64,000 bases of DNA, taken from contig CAWUHX010000351.1 of NCBI GenBank assembly GCA_963922205.1, positions 1-64,000 on the forward strand, written 5' to 3'. Positions 20,680 through 54,098 of the stretch are shown one piece after another; the stretch's first letter is position 1, and the number at the start of each line of letters is the position of its first letter. The notes beneath the pieces are model-generated. The model was not told where the DNA came from. It was given only the letters and a program-made list of their open reading frames with translations, and made no database searches. The stretch comes from Romanomermis culicivorax. Taxonomy: Eukaryota; Nematoda; Enoplea; Mermithida; Mermithidae. Made by a program: the position numbers and the translations under genes.

Positions 20680-21050
20680 AGGCCCATCTATACTTTTTTC
20701 TCGAAAAGCTGTCGCAAGTGATTGCAACGATCCAAATCGAACGAATCCCTCATTTTCTCTGTGCGCAAGAAAGATCTTGACGAGTTCTATCCAGTGAAGT
20801 ATATTTTGCAAAAAAAATTTGCATAATGTGGCAGAAATCAGCTATTTTGTAAGCATCTTGCGTTTCTTACGTTTCTTGCGTCAAAGCTGGATTTAAAGTG
20901 CTCAGTAGGTACTTGTCGAAGGTGTTTTATTATCTTTCGATCGGAAATTTCAATATCTACCTTGCGATGTATTATATACTGAAACTGCTCCAATACTTGA
21001 AGAGCAAATCGCTCGCGTATGTTTTTTAGCGAAAAAGTATAGATGGGCCT
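20680..21050. mobile_element. Harbinger-type MITE with TTA duplication
   Basis: This 371 bp element has inverted ends AGGCCCATCTATACTTTTT and AAAAAGTATAGATGGGCCT. TTA lies on both sides (20677-20679 and 21051-21053). The 3 bp TTA duplication is the signature of PIF/Harbinger elements. It carries no coding capacity. A decayed Harbinger transposase lies 1.7 kb to the left. Confidence 0.88.
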
Positions 21051-21307
21051 TTAGCCCTAGCCTGGCTCCTCTGGCTTTTTCTTTCGTCATTCCAGCCTGA
21101 ATGATTTTCACTAACTAGTCTGTTTCATGTACAAAATAAAATTCACATTGCACATATCTGTACACACGTTGCGTATAAACAAGACGATAAAATTTTAGTA
21201 GTTTATGATAAAAAAACATGATGCAAAGAGGGTGCCTAATGAAAAATCTATAAAACTTACAAAACGAAAAATTTCTCACACACAAGTATCAAATTTATCT
21301 TTCCTCT

Positions 21308-42016
<20,709 letters not shown>

Positions 42017-44911
42017 CTAGAAAAATGATGGTGAGATGAAAAATATTGTACACAATATGGCGCAAAAAACCAATTTAGGGTAAAAATCCTAAATCATTTG
42101 GCCAAGTTAAACAATATGCGATGCTGAAGAAGAATAACAAAACCGGATTTTTTCGGTAAATAAGAATTTCGTGTTTACTGTATCAATGATATGCATACTA
42201 ATCTTTTTATATGTAGACTGTGAAAAGGCTGACATTTGGGCATAGATTTCAAACTTTGAAGTGAAAATCTGTGTGACATTAGGCCTGTACCCACACAAAA
42301 CCTGCCTTTCCAAAATGCATTGGGTCGCGTTGTGAAAAAGCAGTGCCTATAATTCTATGTACATTTTACATAAGAAGAAAAAGAAAAATAGTAGCCTGGG
42401 GCGCCAAATCTGGCCGAAAAATATGATTTTTCATGCACTACAAAAACGGGTCTGCAGTGATTCAGCCAGCATTCGATCCAGCTATCGTCTCAATCCGGTA
42501 TCTGTGCTGGTTCAGCAGGGAGTATTGATTCTGTCACTGACTTGACCTTTCAGCTATTGTCTCAATTTAGCCACTTTTCCCCCTTCGCGGAAAATTAATT
42601 TATCATTTTTACTCAACTATTTATTATATATTTTCTTGAAATTTTGTATATTCAACGAGGAAATTCAAAGTAGAAAAACATTATGCACGATACACGTGGT
42701 CTTCTCTTGTCCAAGTTTGCAATGTCTTCTAGAAAGATAAACACTTGAAAAAACTGAACATTGCGACGTTCAAAAAGCTATTTGGTAAAACAATAGACAC
42801 CCAACAACCGATGAGATCTAATTATGTCTTGACGAAATTTTTGAAAGCGCAAATATTGTACCAGAAGAAGAAACAACTAACTCGCTGCCCGAATACTGAT
42901 CCATCTCAGCAGAAAATGAACGTTTCCAGTGAATTTCATTTGTCTTTCCCTCTTTTTGGGCTAAATTCTTGACCTGCATCTTGGAGGCATTGGACTTTAT
43001 TGGGCCTTATTCGTACAGTTAATTTTGATCCTAATTCACTGTACATAATACAGATTTATGATAACATGTATATTTGAGTGAGTGAATCGACCCAGTGACT
43101 GAAATGATATAGTCGATTGAAACAAAAAGATGACTGAATCGATAATCCGTTCGAAAAACGGTGGCTGAAAGATCACGGTTGCTGATGTACATGGTTGCTA
43201 AATCGAAAACAAGCAGCAGTAGAAACAACAAAATAAATGCGGAGAAAATAATTTTGCAATAAAGAAAATTGTTCTGGCAAAGCTAGAAAAAGAAAAAGCG
43301 AGAAACCATGGATACTGACTTGATAATCTTGAGAAATATGCAAATGAAGGAGAACGTTGACCGGGTTTACTACAGTAAGCACAGTGAATAACTTCCTCTG
43401 AATTTTTGTATTCTTTGCAGTAAGCTTGTGGATCAAGTCCAACATTTTTGGAACAAATTTTAATTTTGAAGAGCATCAATATCAATTGAGACTTTATTAA
43501 AAAAACATGGAGCTTAACTATAACAGGAGTTTTGAACTACTAGTCGAGAAATATCGCAAATGTAGCTGGATACCGTAATTTTGCCTAAAATCAATAAGAA
43601 CAAACTAGACAAGACAATATGGCTCTTTCAATCTACAGCAGACAAGTTCAAAACCAATTCGCATCAAATTGCAGATCCGATTTAAAATTGGCATCAAAAA
43701 TATTGATTTCTTGTTAATAAAACTTACTGCAGCTGAATTCGTGAATCTAAAGTAGAAAACTTAAAAAACTTTGATAAAGAATGGGAATCTCATATCAGCG
43801 CAACTATTAGTGGCCACTCAAACCATTACGAACAAGATCATGATAAATTGAGACATAGTGATTTTGCTTTTTGGAATAAGATTTGAATTGGCAATCATTC
43901 TTAGGCATTTTGAACAGGCTATTTCCAAACTTTGGATCTGGTATAAACTAAAAAATTATGAATTGCACAGAAAATCTTTTTTACTTGAAACAAGAGCTTC
44001 CACAAGATCAAAATGCCGCTGGGATATCTCAAAGACCTTACTACATTTCCATATGAAATTTCCCACAGAAAATATGGAAATTTAGCTGTACTGTTAGAGA
44101 AATGTAATAAATACGATTCTCATACTCAATTTTCATAGCCAATTTACAAATGTAAGAAAATTTCGCTATAAGTTCTTATCACTAAGTATGAATTTAAAAA
44201 CGTGGAATGAAGAAAATTGTTTCTACATCAGGGCAAAGAATACGCATGTGCAATTTTTAGCTAACGCGAGAAACCATGGAAACCGTTTTATCTTGAAAAA
44301 TATGTAAATAACACACAATTGTGCGCTTACATCAGCATATTACAGTAACTAGAGTAAGATATCGTCTTCTGAAATTTCGTATTCAGTATCAAAATTACTG
44401 CGGTCATTAAAGTTCCGTAATGTCCTCGAGTTTGACATGTTGATTTAACTTCCACCATACCTATCATTGCAAATTTAATATATGCTCAAATCAGAAAACT
44501 CAAAAAAGAGAAAAAAGCGTATGAAATCAGCAGGTGCTTGAAAAATCTTGCAGCCTTGACTACAGTAATTTTGCCGGAAATCCATAAGAATAGGCTGTAA
44601 ACTCAGAAACAAGAGACCGATTTTCCAATGCATCATATTTACGTTGTTGAAAGACATGCTGCAAGGTGACATGGCTGAGCTCAACTCACCCACGTTTAGC
44701 AGGTATGATGTAAAACGGGAATCAAAAAGATTACCGCCAATGAGCAAAGGCATAGATGCACACAAGGAGTATTAGAAAAAAATTACCAAAACACACTCCC
44801 TTAAATAACATTTTTGAGCTGAAATTAGCATTTTTCTCCGTGTTCGGTAATTGTTTTCAAATTTGTGCCATTATAATATGCTCCCAACCTGAATCAAATC
44901 TCCGACCGACC
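42017..44911. other. Upstream of the ATPase exons; no gene fixed
   Basis: This probably contains the 5' part of the ATPase gene (first exon, leader, promoter), but I could not identify it. A degenerate internal duplication links about 43290-43620 with 44262-44600; both carry GCGAGAAACCATGGA and later GTAATTTTGCC. Confidence 0.5.
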
Positions 44912-45090
44912 CAGTGTTTTCCCGTACCAGACGGATTTTTTCGGCTGGTACGGAAAACTTTTACCATGTTTTCCGTATGGTACGGATTTCATTATGTCAT
45001 TGATATTACACCCAATAAATTGTTACTTCTTGATGTACACCGATGACCGAATATAATAAAATCTGGAAAGTTTTTTATACTATATAGCGG

Positions 45091-45432
45091 GGGCCGGTTT
45101 CATGAAAGAGACTGGAGCTCCAGGTGAGGTGCAGCTTAGGCAGTAGCTCAACCCTATATGTTATACCATTGCAGTTAAGCTGCAGCTCATCTGTAGCTTA
45201 ACTCATACACCCAAAACATATCGGGAAAGTTAAGCTTCAGTTGAGCTGCACCTTAACGACAATGTTATAACGTACGGAGGTAAGCTAAAGCTCAGCTGCA
45301 GCTCAACTTTCTCGATATGTTTTGTGTGCATGAGTTAAGCTACAGCTGAGCTGCAGCTTAACGGCAATAGAGTTAAGCTACAGCTTAAGCTGCAGCTCAG
45401 CTAGAGCTTAAGTTTCTCTGATGAAACCGGGC
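45091..45432. mobile_element. MITE with GGCCCGGTTTCAT ends, AGCT-rich
   Basis: This 342 bp element has inverted ends GGGCCGGTTTCATGAAAGAGA and, read inward from the right, GGCCCGGTTTCATCAGAGAAA. The interior is many overlapping copies of AGCTGCAGCTCAACT-like words on both strands, giving it strong fold-back potential. A smaller relative lies at 51385. Confidence 0.75.
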
Positions 45433-46299
45433 CAGCAGGTTGTTTTTGCACACAGCAACCAAATTGGAGGCTGTGCAACCAAATTTTTCTGCAAAATTGC
45501 ACAATGCAACCTATTGCCCGACGACCTGTTCCATTTAGTTATAGGATTTTTTGTCCGGATATTCATTTTCATGCGTTTTAAAGCGAAAAATCCTAAAAAT
45601 TATCCGACACGCCAGATTTTGATTTGTTATTCTACATTTTATTTCTAGTTCACGGTTGAAAAATGTTTTATCTTATGCTTATAGCTTTTAAAACATCAAT
45701 ACATCATGGATGAATGCTTGATCTCATATTGTTTTTTGACATAATTGAAAAAATCAAAATTATTCTTAATTATTTTCTGAAAATCGTTTTGCAATAAATA
45801 TTTTTGTGTTTTGTGAACATAACTTTTTCAATTTGGAATATGACTCAATTATCTTCTGCGCAGAAGAATGACAGATGTTTTTCTGCTTGAGAAATCCAAA
45901 CTATCGGTTGCATGCCTAATTTTTGTATTTTACGCCACTGAAAAATCACTCACTTCGCAAAAAAAATAATTCTTTTGTCCAGGAAATAAATGTCGAAAAA
46001 GATTCCTTTTCCTGCATTCTAGAATAATTTGAATTTAAAACATTTTCTGGCGCCACGCGCCGGAATTAACGGTCTTCGACTAAAAGATGGAATGTCTGCC
46101 GCTGAATTCTTTGCAACCCGCATTCTAGTGCTTTAGATCATCTAAACTGACGTTTAGAACTGACGCGATTTCAATGAAGTTCAAAAAAATTAGCGTTTAA
46201 TTGTTTTTCTGATAAAAGTATGTAAATTTATTAATTTTAGAGTGAGCAACGAAAAAATTTTTCTGTGCAAATAATTTTTTGCCTAAGTTGCACATTGCA

Positions 46300-46585
46300 A
46301 CGATGCAGCTGTCCGCATGTGAGACACTGCTGTCCGCGAGTGACACGCAGCAACCCACAAGCAAGACGTTCCGATCCACAAGTGAGACGCAGCTGTCTGA
46401 AAGCGAGACACAGCCGTCTGCAAGTGAGACACAGCGAGATACAACCATCCAAAGGTGAAACGCTACAGTCCGCAAGTGAGACGCTGCCTTCCACAAGTGA
46501 GATGCAGCCATTCACAACTGAGGCACAGCAGGAAACAGCCATCCACAAGAGCGATGCAGCTGTTCGCAAGTGGAACGCAGCCGTC
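46300..46585. repeat. Minisatellite CCGCAAGTGAGACGCAGC, 21 bp unit
   Basis: About 13 degenerate units of a 21 bp sequence, a multiple of three. This keeps repetitive frames open on both strands and creates Cys/Ser-rich pseudo-ORFs. Confidence 0.75.
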
Positions 46586-46889
46586 TGCTGGCATTATAAC
46601 AATCCATCAGAACTTGGTAAAATTATCGAGTTCCAACTAGTCGGAGCAAAGTGAACAAAAGAAAAATATAATAGATAGTGAAATGAAAACTAATAAAAAT
46701 AGTTTTTGATCATATTTCACTTTGTTTACGACGTGTTTCAAGTCGTTTGCAGTCTGCACATGTTTGTTACTTCTGCCAAAAGTGAAGATTCGAAGCTTTA
46801 AGATTTTTTTATTGTTTCTCTGACGTTAACTTCAATGTGTTTCATCAATCAAGTTTTTCATGTATGGTCAAAGGCCAACTAAAAAAGGG

Positions 46890-48139
46890 TGGACTAGTTT
46901 ATTGGAAAATGCCCCGATGGGGCACAAAAAGGAGAATATACTTGTTTGGATTGTTGCCATGCTAGAAAAAGAGGTGGACTAGATTTTTAGAAACTTGGGT
47001 GATAGTTTAAAAAATTCAATTTTGGAATAATGAATTTTCATTCTTTCTCATTAAAAAATTTTCCCTTTCTGTGAAAACGTATATTCTGTAGCTGAGTGTA
47101 TCAGCACACTTTCCAACGATACATGAGCAGCTTTAACATTAACAGCTTAAACTTTGACGAGGATACTGGAGGCAGACTCTGGTTTTTAGCGTTTTTCAAG
47201 ACAAAACTCCAACAAAGTTGGCCAAAATTTTTTTCGCATCAACGATTTTCCAATTTCAAAACTATGGGGATATGCAACCCCATATCCCCGTTCGCACATG
47301 TGTGCTTCCAACTACATTGAACTTTTGTAATAAATTTAGTGTCCATAAAATAAGAATCAACTAGCTTTACCCTGCTGTCCCATTTGCACATGCCCAATGA
47401 CTGCAACCAGGGCCTATTTGCGCTAAAGGGTCTACGCTCAAGCTCAAGATAATCTCGAACAAAAACACGACCAGCTTGGTATCGGTGGTTGCACTAACAT
47501 GTTGATGATCTCAGGCTTGATATAATCTCAACGTCGCCAGGATTGTCCCGAGCGAGCTTGATGTCGAGATATCCCTAGCTCGAGCTGTCGGGTTGCATTA
47601 ACATTTTCTCGTAATTTCTTCATGTCTTGAGCAAATAAATATAAAAGTGTCTGCGATTCCGGAACTCAAGCTTAAACCTCAGTATTAGTTAATCCTGAAG
47701 TGAGGATTTTTAGTTCAACCGCAAGAAACTAATCTCGACATTGCAACTGAAACTGAAGATCAGCAATTTGATCCCAACGTTGAGATTATCCTCAGACTGG
47801 GTTAGTGCAAACAAATCACAACCATAGGTTTTAAAAAACAAAATAACTATAATATGATCATCCCTCACTATTTTTCAGGTAGAGTGAGAGGCATAGGTTT
47901 GAATCAGTCAGGTGTTAGAATGCTATTGGTTTACCATTTCTACGTATTTAAATGAAGTCAGCCATAGGGCGAAGCTGCAGAACATACTTTTTCACCGACA
48001 TGGAAATTTTTTTAATGGGATAGAACTCTCAACCAACTTCTCAAAAATCTAGTGCACCCCTTTTTTATCTTGGCAACTATTCAAGCAAGTATATTCTCCT
48101 TTTTCTGTCTCATCCGGACATTTTCCAATAAACTAGTGT
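46890..48139. mobile_element. Element with about 105 bp inverted repeats
   Basis: The arms at about 46889-46995 and 48031-48139 are reverse complements of each other at high identity. They share CTAGTTTATTGGAAAATG, GGAGAATATACTTG and TGCACTAGATTTTT-like blocks. The 1 kb between the arms has no recognisable gene. A further weak inverted pair (about 47413 and 47820; TTTGCGCTAAAGG and TTTGCACTAACC) may be a smaller nested element. The superfamily is not assigned. Confidence 0.6.
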
Positions 48140-48483
48140 AATTTGTTCGTACTTTTACGACGTATACTTTGAACTAATGTTCCAAACGAAATATGAAACA
48201 AGTAAAAAATATTAATAATTGAACGGAATTTTCTTTACTAGAATTACGGATCGACCGGTACGGAAAAAACCTGGACCCAGCCCACTGGAGAATTCTTGCC
48301 GTGCTTGTCTGAGCGCGACTGTAAACTCACTGTAGCTGAACATAATGAACTATGTCAGTGTGATTCGTTCCATACTAATGAACTGGTATGGGTCATTGAT
48401 CACAAACCACCTGAACCAATAGATCAACAATAGTCAAGTCACCCTATACACCATTCATTTTGAATTGATTGAATTGATCATTG

Positions 48484-48616
48484 TAATTCACGGCAAAGCC
48501 ACGTCCACTGCAGCCGTGAGCAATCAAATTTCAGTGGACAACCAATCATATTTCAGTTTTTCGTGACGCAATCTGATTGGTCACAACCGCCGTGAAAGCG
48601 GCCGTACCGTGAATTA
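48484..48616. mobile_element. Small fold-back MITE
   Basis: This 133 bp element has ends TAATTCACGG and CCGTGAATTA. Further inverted matches lie inside (GCCGTGAGCAATCA against TGATTGGTCACAACCGCC), giving a nearly continuous hairpin. Confidence 0.7.
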
Positions 48617-51384
48617 TAAATGCGGCTTAAATCCACTGAACATTCACTCGAGAAAAATATTAATTGAGATTTTCAAGACGGGCAGGTAGTTTTTGATAAC
48701 GCAGCAAATCGGGTAATAATCGATACGTCCCAGTGGGATCTATCTAAAATCTATCGGCATGGCAGAATTAGGAGTGATTGAAGGTTTGTTAAAATTTAGT
48801 TGACTTTCAGCAGATTATTGAAACCGCTGAAGCATTCTAATTATAATCACCACCATTTCTTCGATTTAATGACCTGTATAAAAAATTGAAACTGGTCAAG
48901 TTGATTCCCAACTCAAAACGGATTCAACAAAATGTACAGTAACAACTTGAAATCCTGAAATTTTGAGCACGAGTGGAAATATTTCCTTGAAAATTGATGG
49001 AGCACAATTGCAGAACGTTAGAGAACCCAAAAATATGCAAATTAAGCTGTATTTGGTTAGGGATATATCAATGATATAATGTAGACCTACATATTTCCTC
49101 CAAATTTATCTTTCCAGGAGGAGCTGGAAAACCACAACCAGAAAAAGACACAGAAATTTTTTCAGTGAAACTGGTAACAAAATTGCTTCCTCAAACTCCC
49201 CGATGCTACGTATAAGCTAAGCTATATAGTATACTTCGCTCAACATCTAGTCAATCACCATCATATAGAAGATCGTTGGAAAGATAAATCGAAGCAAAAT
49301 GATGGAGATGAACCATAAAAAACAAAAAAGGAAGAAAATAGCTGCATTTACGTCATCAGGTAATAACACACTCTAAAAATATAAAGCTTGTTGATGACGA
49401 ATAGTCATTTTCTTCTTCTAAAAAGCCTGTTTGCCGGAAAACGAACTTTTTTCTTTCAAAAAACAGTAAGTCGAAAAATGTTTGATCACCTGTTCCAGCA
49501 TTGATTTTTTTGACAAAAATTTGATTCGATGCATACGAATAGCTTACATAACTTACTTAAAATCCAAGTTCAAAAGTGCATCATGAAATTTTTCACCTCT
49601 TGAGAGCTTATGACTCCGAAAGAAATGGCAGGTGTCGTGCAGCTATACCAATAAAGTAACTTCAAAATGGAAAAAACTTGTAAAGCTATTACTGTGTTTG
49701 GTTTAAAAAAATTTCTCATTCACGAGCGGCGAACGGAATAACTGTTAAAATATCCGGTTAAATGGTCAAAATTTCTGGATGCGTAGCACTCACGTGTCGA
49801 TATAGTTTTTATCAAATCAAAGCTGAACGTACGTCGTATTTTTTCTATGATGTCTATGACATGAAAAAATTTAGCGTTTTTTCTACAGTATATGATTTTT
49901 TACCATGAGAAAATCAGCTTGTCTAATTGATCCTAGTTTTTTGATTGTCGATGCGCCTATAATTTTGAAGTAAATGGACTAAGGTAGCTTGGCGATCTAG
50001 GTCCTTAACCAAATGAAAATAAATGCGAATACGCTGCAAATTCAGGCAATGATCAAAAATGTTCCTGGTCTGTAGAAAATACGAAAACTGTCTCACAGGA
50101 AAAGCATGGAATTCAATGTTATCAATGAAGTGAGGCCCAAAAAATATGAAACTTTATCAAAAGTGGTCGAAGTCACTAAGTGTGAAAAATCAAGTGCGAA
50201 TTTGACCATTCTGTTTGCAATTAAGGCAACTGAACTTCACCTTTTCGTCATGAAATATGGCAGGTTTCAGAAAAATCTACGAATCGAGGTCCCCATCCGA
50301 AAGGTCTGATTTGAGTTAGTTTCAGATCAAGTTTTGATCATTCTACAACTCTTCAATGAGAAAAAGTATCTACTTTTCACAAAAGCATCAAATTTAGACG
50401 AAAAGTATGCTTTTGCACCCAACAATAATCAAAGTAAAAGCCTGCAAATACGGTTTTACATAACAATAAAGTGTAAAAACTTATAAAAAAATGATAGTTT
50501 AGTGTATATCCGAGGGCACATCTAAGTATGCAGTAGCCATTCGAATTATGAAATTTAGCTGCTTGAAAGAGAAGCTAACTGTGAAACTTTGCCTTGAGTT
50601 ACTATCAGCATTTTATGATGTACAAAATTTTTTAAATCAAAATTTAGAACTATAAATTATATACGGCATTTTTTCTTCCGTATCATTTTTACCAGATTTT
50701 TGTTGCCCTCTTCTTATTTTTTTCATGCGCCTCGAATTCAAAGTTCGACGCCGGATTCTTATTTTTATATTACATGTGGGAATTAAAATTATTTTCCGTA
50801 GTTCACACGCAAATACTGGATTGATGCTCTTCACGTCACGAATTCATCATCAAGGATATACTCTCATTGGTTGATTTCAACTCTATGTCATTTGGTACTC
50901 AGAATTACACACAAAAATACATGTTCATATGATCCGAGAATTATCAAACAAAAAATGTAAAAAATGACTAACCTGTTTTTTTATTCTCTGAACGAACACA
51001 TTAAACAAATATTTACAATTTCAGAGGGAAAAAACATTGAAACTGCGCGTTATTGACTTTTGACTAAAAATCAAGCAAAAATGTTAGTCGTTTGTACAGT
51101 TTTTGTTCAGGGAATAAATAAAAATTTCAACTTCTCATCCTTTGTTTTTGTTTTTTTAGTTTCTGTTGACCAGATAGATTTCTATATCATAGCTTTTTAT
51201 TATGCCAGTAAACATAAGCATACAGCCCACAATGTGTAGCAAACAAAAATATGGGACATTGATTCACAGGCGATATGATTTTTTTTGGTATGAAATAAAA
51301 TTCACATGAACTAAGAAACATTTAATTTACGCGTTTTGGATCATGTGGATGGGTTGATTTTCGCGTGATTATTCAAAACTCTTA
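48617..51384. other. Non-coding stretch
   Basis: No gene was seen. It contains one copy of the TTTTTCTACAGTA dispersed repeat (about 49660-49890). Confidence 0.45.
49660..49890 (+). repeat. Dispersed repeat, TTTTTCTACAGTA family
   Basis: It aligns by eye with 23925-24075 (GTAGCACTCACGTGTCGATATAG, then TTTTTCTACAGTA). A shorter relative lies at 52440-52580. Confidence 0.45.
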
Positions 51385-51566
51385 GATCGGTTTCATCAAA
51401 GAATTTCAAGCTCCAGCTGAACTGCAGCTTAAGCTGTAGAATAACTCTATATGTAATACAATTGTCGTGGAGGTGCAGCTCAGCAGCTTAATTCATACAT
51501 ACAAAACAATGCGAGACAGTAAAGCTAGAGCTCAGCTAGAGCTTAATTCTATATGATAAAACGGCT
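51385..51566. mobile_element. AGCT-rich MITE, short copy
   Basis: It begins ATCGGTTTCATCAAAGAATTT and ends AATTCTATATGATAAAACGG, inverted to each other. It is an internally deleted relative of the 45091 element. Confidence 0.65.
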
Positions 51567-51654
51567 TCTAGACTACTCGATTTGACACATTCACAGCAAA
51601 AAAGTACTGCAATGCGTGTGTTTGCTGAAGTTCAAGCGTTTGAAAAAAGATCGA

Positions 51655-52285
51655 CTATGTGAAAATAAAAAAAATCTAAAAATAGAAAATGAGGAAAACT
51701 AAATATGAACTAGTAAAAAATAAAAAGTAGAGCAAAGATATAAAGAATAGATCGTAGGAAAAACCGAAGAAAACAAAATAGAAAGAAAATGAATGAAAAA
51801 TAAAAAATAGCAGGAATAAAATATATTGAAAAATGGAAGAAAGGAATATAAAATAAAAAATTCAAGAAAATTCATAGAGAAAGTGAATGGTAGGAAAAAT
51901 TTTAAAAAATGAACGAAAAGATATAAAAAATTCAAGTTAGAGAAAAATAGGGAGTGAAAAATAAATTAAACAATAGGAAAAAAGCATAAATCAAAAATCG
52001 GGAGAAAACGAAAAAAGACATGAAAAAATATCAAGAATAAAAAATAGGAAAAATTGGAAAATTTAAAAAGGAAAAAATAAAAGAAAAATCATGAAAGAAA
52101 TGAAAAGTAGAAAGAATTGAAATGCAAAAAATGATCAATATAATCATTGAGTATTGGAAGTACCAAAGAAAAAAACAAAATCATAATGTAAAAAACATAA
52201 TAGAAACGGGAATAAACGAAAACAAGATAGTATAAAAAATTGAAACTGGAGGAAAATAGCAAATAGAAGAGTAAAAAATAGACAA
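51655..52285. repeat. Purine-rich low-complexity tract
   Basis: About 630 bp strongly biased to A and G on the plus strand, with GAAAAATAAAAAATA-like words. The minus-strand ORF here (poly-Phe/Leu/Ser) is a composition artefact. Confidence 0.75.
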
Positions 52286-52319
52286 CTATAGTCTATTTAT
52301 TATTTAATGATTGATGCAG

Positions 52320-52580
52320 TGATCCCATGAAAGTAGGTTCGACACGGAAAAGTGATAAGCTTTAATCAATGAAAAAAATTTTCTCGTCTATGAGTATCGT
52401 CTTTTCTTGTCTACCTGAAATATCATCCTTTAATGCATGGTTAAAGGGTCGAAATTTCTCTAGCAGCATTCAACTGTTGACGAAAATCTATCCAAGTCAA
52501 AAATGTGTAAGCGTGATTATTTACAACATTTGGGTATCCGTATTGTCATGAAGAAATTCGACGTTTTTCTACAGTATAAA
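52320..52580 (+). repeat. Dispersed repeat, TTTTTCTACAGTA family, short copy
   Basis: It contains GGTTAAAGGGTCGAAATTTC and later GACGTTTTTCTACAGTA, as in the 49.7 kb copy. Confidence 0.4.
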
Positions 52581-53725
52581 GTTTTAGACTATACGTATAA
52601 TATCAAATCTGTTTTTTTATCCAGGCCGCACAACATTCACTAATTTGGTGTTATGGAAAAATTAGGTCACTGCTCAAAGATCATAGTGCGGGACATCGTC
52701 TAGTAGAAGCTACGCAAGACTATGGCACAACGTACTCAAAAACCACCAATTCTACAAAAAGAAACTTTGAAGTTAAATGGATACTATGCAAATAGTTAAG
52801 ATGCCAAATAAGAAGTTGACTCAATTTTCGAGTGGATAGGGTTATCAGTAAGTGATGTTGTGAATGAATAAATAATGTTTTTCGTCAACTTACCATGTCT
52901 GTATATGGATGTATACGACCCTTTTCTCAATTTCCAGCTTTTCTATACAACGTCCAAACGTCGCAGTATAGAATACTAGTAATTGAGTTACGTTCCTGCA
53001 GCAAGATCCTGCAAAAATATATCCACCGTTAATTGCTTATCAAGTTTAAGCCTGAAATTTTAGCAGCCGAAGCTGCAGCGGCATTCGCACACACCACTGT
53101 CCGCTGGAGACTAAATTAAGCTGGCCTTCGGCGAAAATGGATATTGCTAGTTAAGCGTAACTTTTCCCAAAAGAAAGAGAGAAAGAGCAAGAGCGAGAGA
53201 GAGAGAAAATGTGTGCTATAATGTCAATGAGTTTCCGAAACTAACAAGCTATTTGGCCGAGCAACGAAGACAAAATGCAGTCGGAAGCTGAACAGCCTTT
53301 ATCAGCTCTTAGGGAGTATAGCGTCATTTGTACACTCTGGGCCATATTTACCAGCAAGAGAAAAGAACGGGTTGCCTACAACTGTGAAGCATGCATTTGA
53401 AAATGGCAATTACGATGGTGTAGTAAATAAAGATCGACGGGACAGGTAATTTTTGTGGCATTTGCCGAGCTAGAATTGGTTGCCAAGCAGCTCGGTTTTT
53501 TTCACCGACCACTATGATGAATCGACTCGGCGAATTTCCACTGTATATATAAGTCGTTGGAGTCGAATGATTAAGAGGTGCCTCTGAATCTCTAAAAAAT
53601 AGAAAGGTTCAGATGAGCGAGTTTCATTGGCACTAACGACCACTAAAAAGATTGTGTCATTATCAGTAGTAAACTAAATACAGAGTGTCTTAGAACTTAA
53701 TCGGTATGACTTAATATTTATTTTC
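52581..53725. other. Non-coding stretch with a GA microsatellite
   Basis: No gene was seen. A GA-rich microsatellite (AAAGAGAGAAAGAGCAAGAG) lies at about 53167-53211. Confidence 0.5.
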
Positions 53726-53916
53726 TTACTCGAAAAATATGTCTCCCAAGAATATGTCTCCACCGAAACGCTCAAAATCTGACACCAGTCGATAGATTTT
53801 CTTCGAGAACTGCTCAAAACCGCTAATAAGAATGCTGTACGCATGTTTGACCAGGGCCATTCTTCGGGTTTTAGCGGCTCTGAGCGAACTCAGATTTAGC
53901 GACCCTAAATTTTTTT
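53726..53916 (-). CDS. Unrecognised terminal exon candidate
   Basis: On the minus strand a frame follows an ATTTAG acceptor at about 53920 and encodes roughly 63 residues (SLRAAKTRRMALVKHAYSIL and onward, through FEQFSKKIYRLVSDFERF). It ends at TAA 53728-53726. An AATAAA lies only a few bases after the stop. The codon composition is less AT-rich than the surroundings. I do not recognise the family. It could be the last exon of a gene disrupted or flanked by LTR element 2 (54099), or a relic, or chance. Confidence 0.3.
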
Positions 53917-54098
53917 CATATTTATTATACACCACGTTAATTTTTTAGGTAATAGATGATTCACTATTTTACATAATTTTCGAATATCTGAAAACAATGT
54001 GTAATTGCGTTATTACAATATTTTATTCATTAAAAATAACACCTTTATGAACCGGTGGAACGACAACAACTCTGCGTATGCTCATGCATAATAGACTA

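Larger units (their letters stand above)
44912..48273. mobile_element. Possible large hAT-like or composite element
   Basis: The left end is CAGTGTTTTCCCGTACC; the right end, read inward, is CAGGTTTTTTCCGTACC (14 of 17 matching). The flanking octamers are GACCGACC and GACCCAGC (6 of 8). The interior is a patchwork: MITE 45091-45432, minisatellite about 46300-46585, and inverted-repeat element 46890-48139. No transposase was seen. The left end also contains local palindromes, so the pairing could be chance. Confidence 0.3.

Noticed and set aside
46197..46654. Cys/Ser-rich ORFs on both strands
   Set aside because: Created by a 21 bp minisatellite that keeps frames open in both directions.
51699..51935. 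Hydrophobic minus-strand ORF that looks like a membrane protein
   Set aside because: A purine-rich low-complexity tract read in reverse gives Phe/Leu/Ser-rich peptide.
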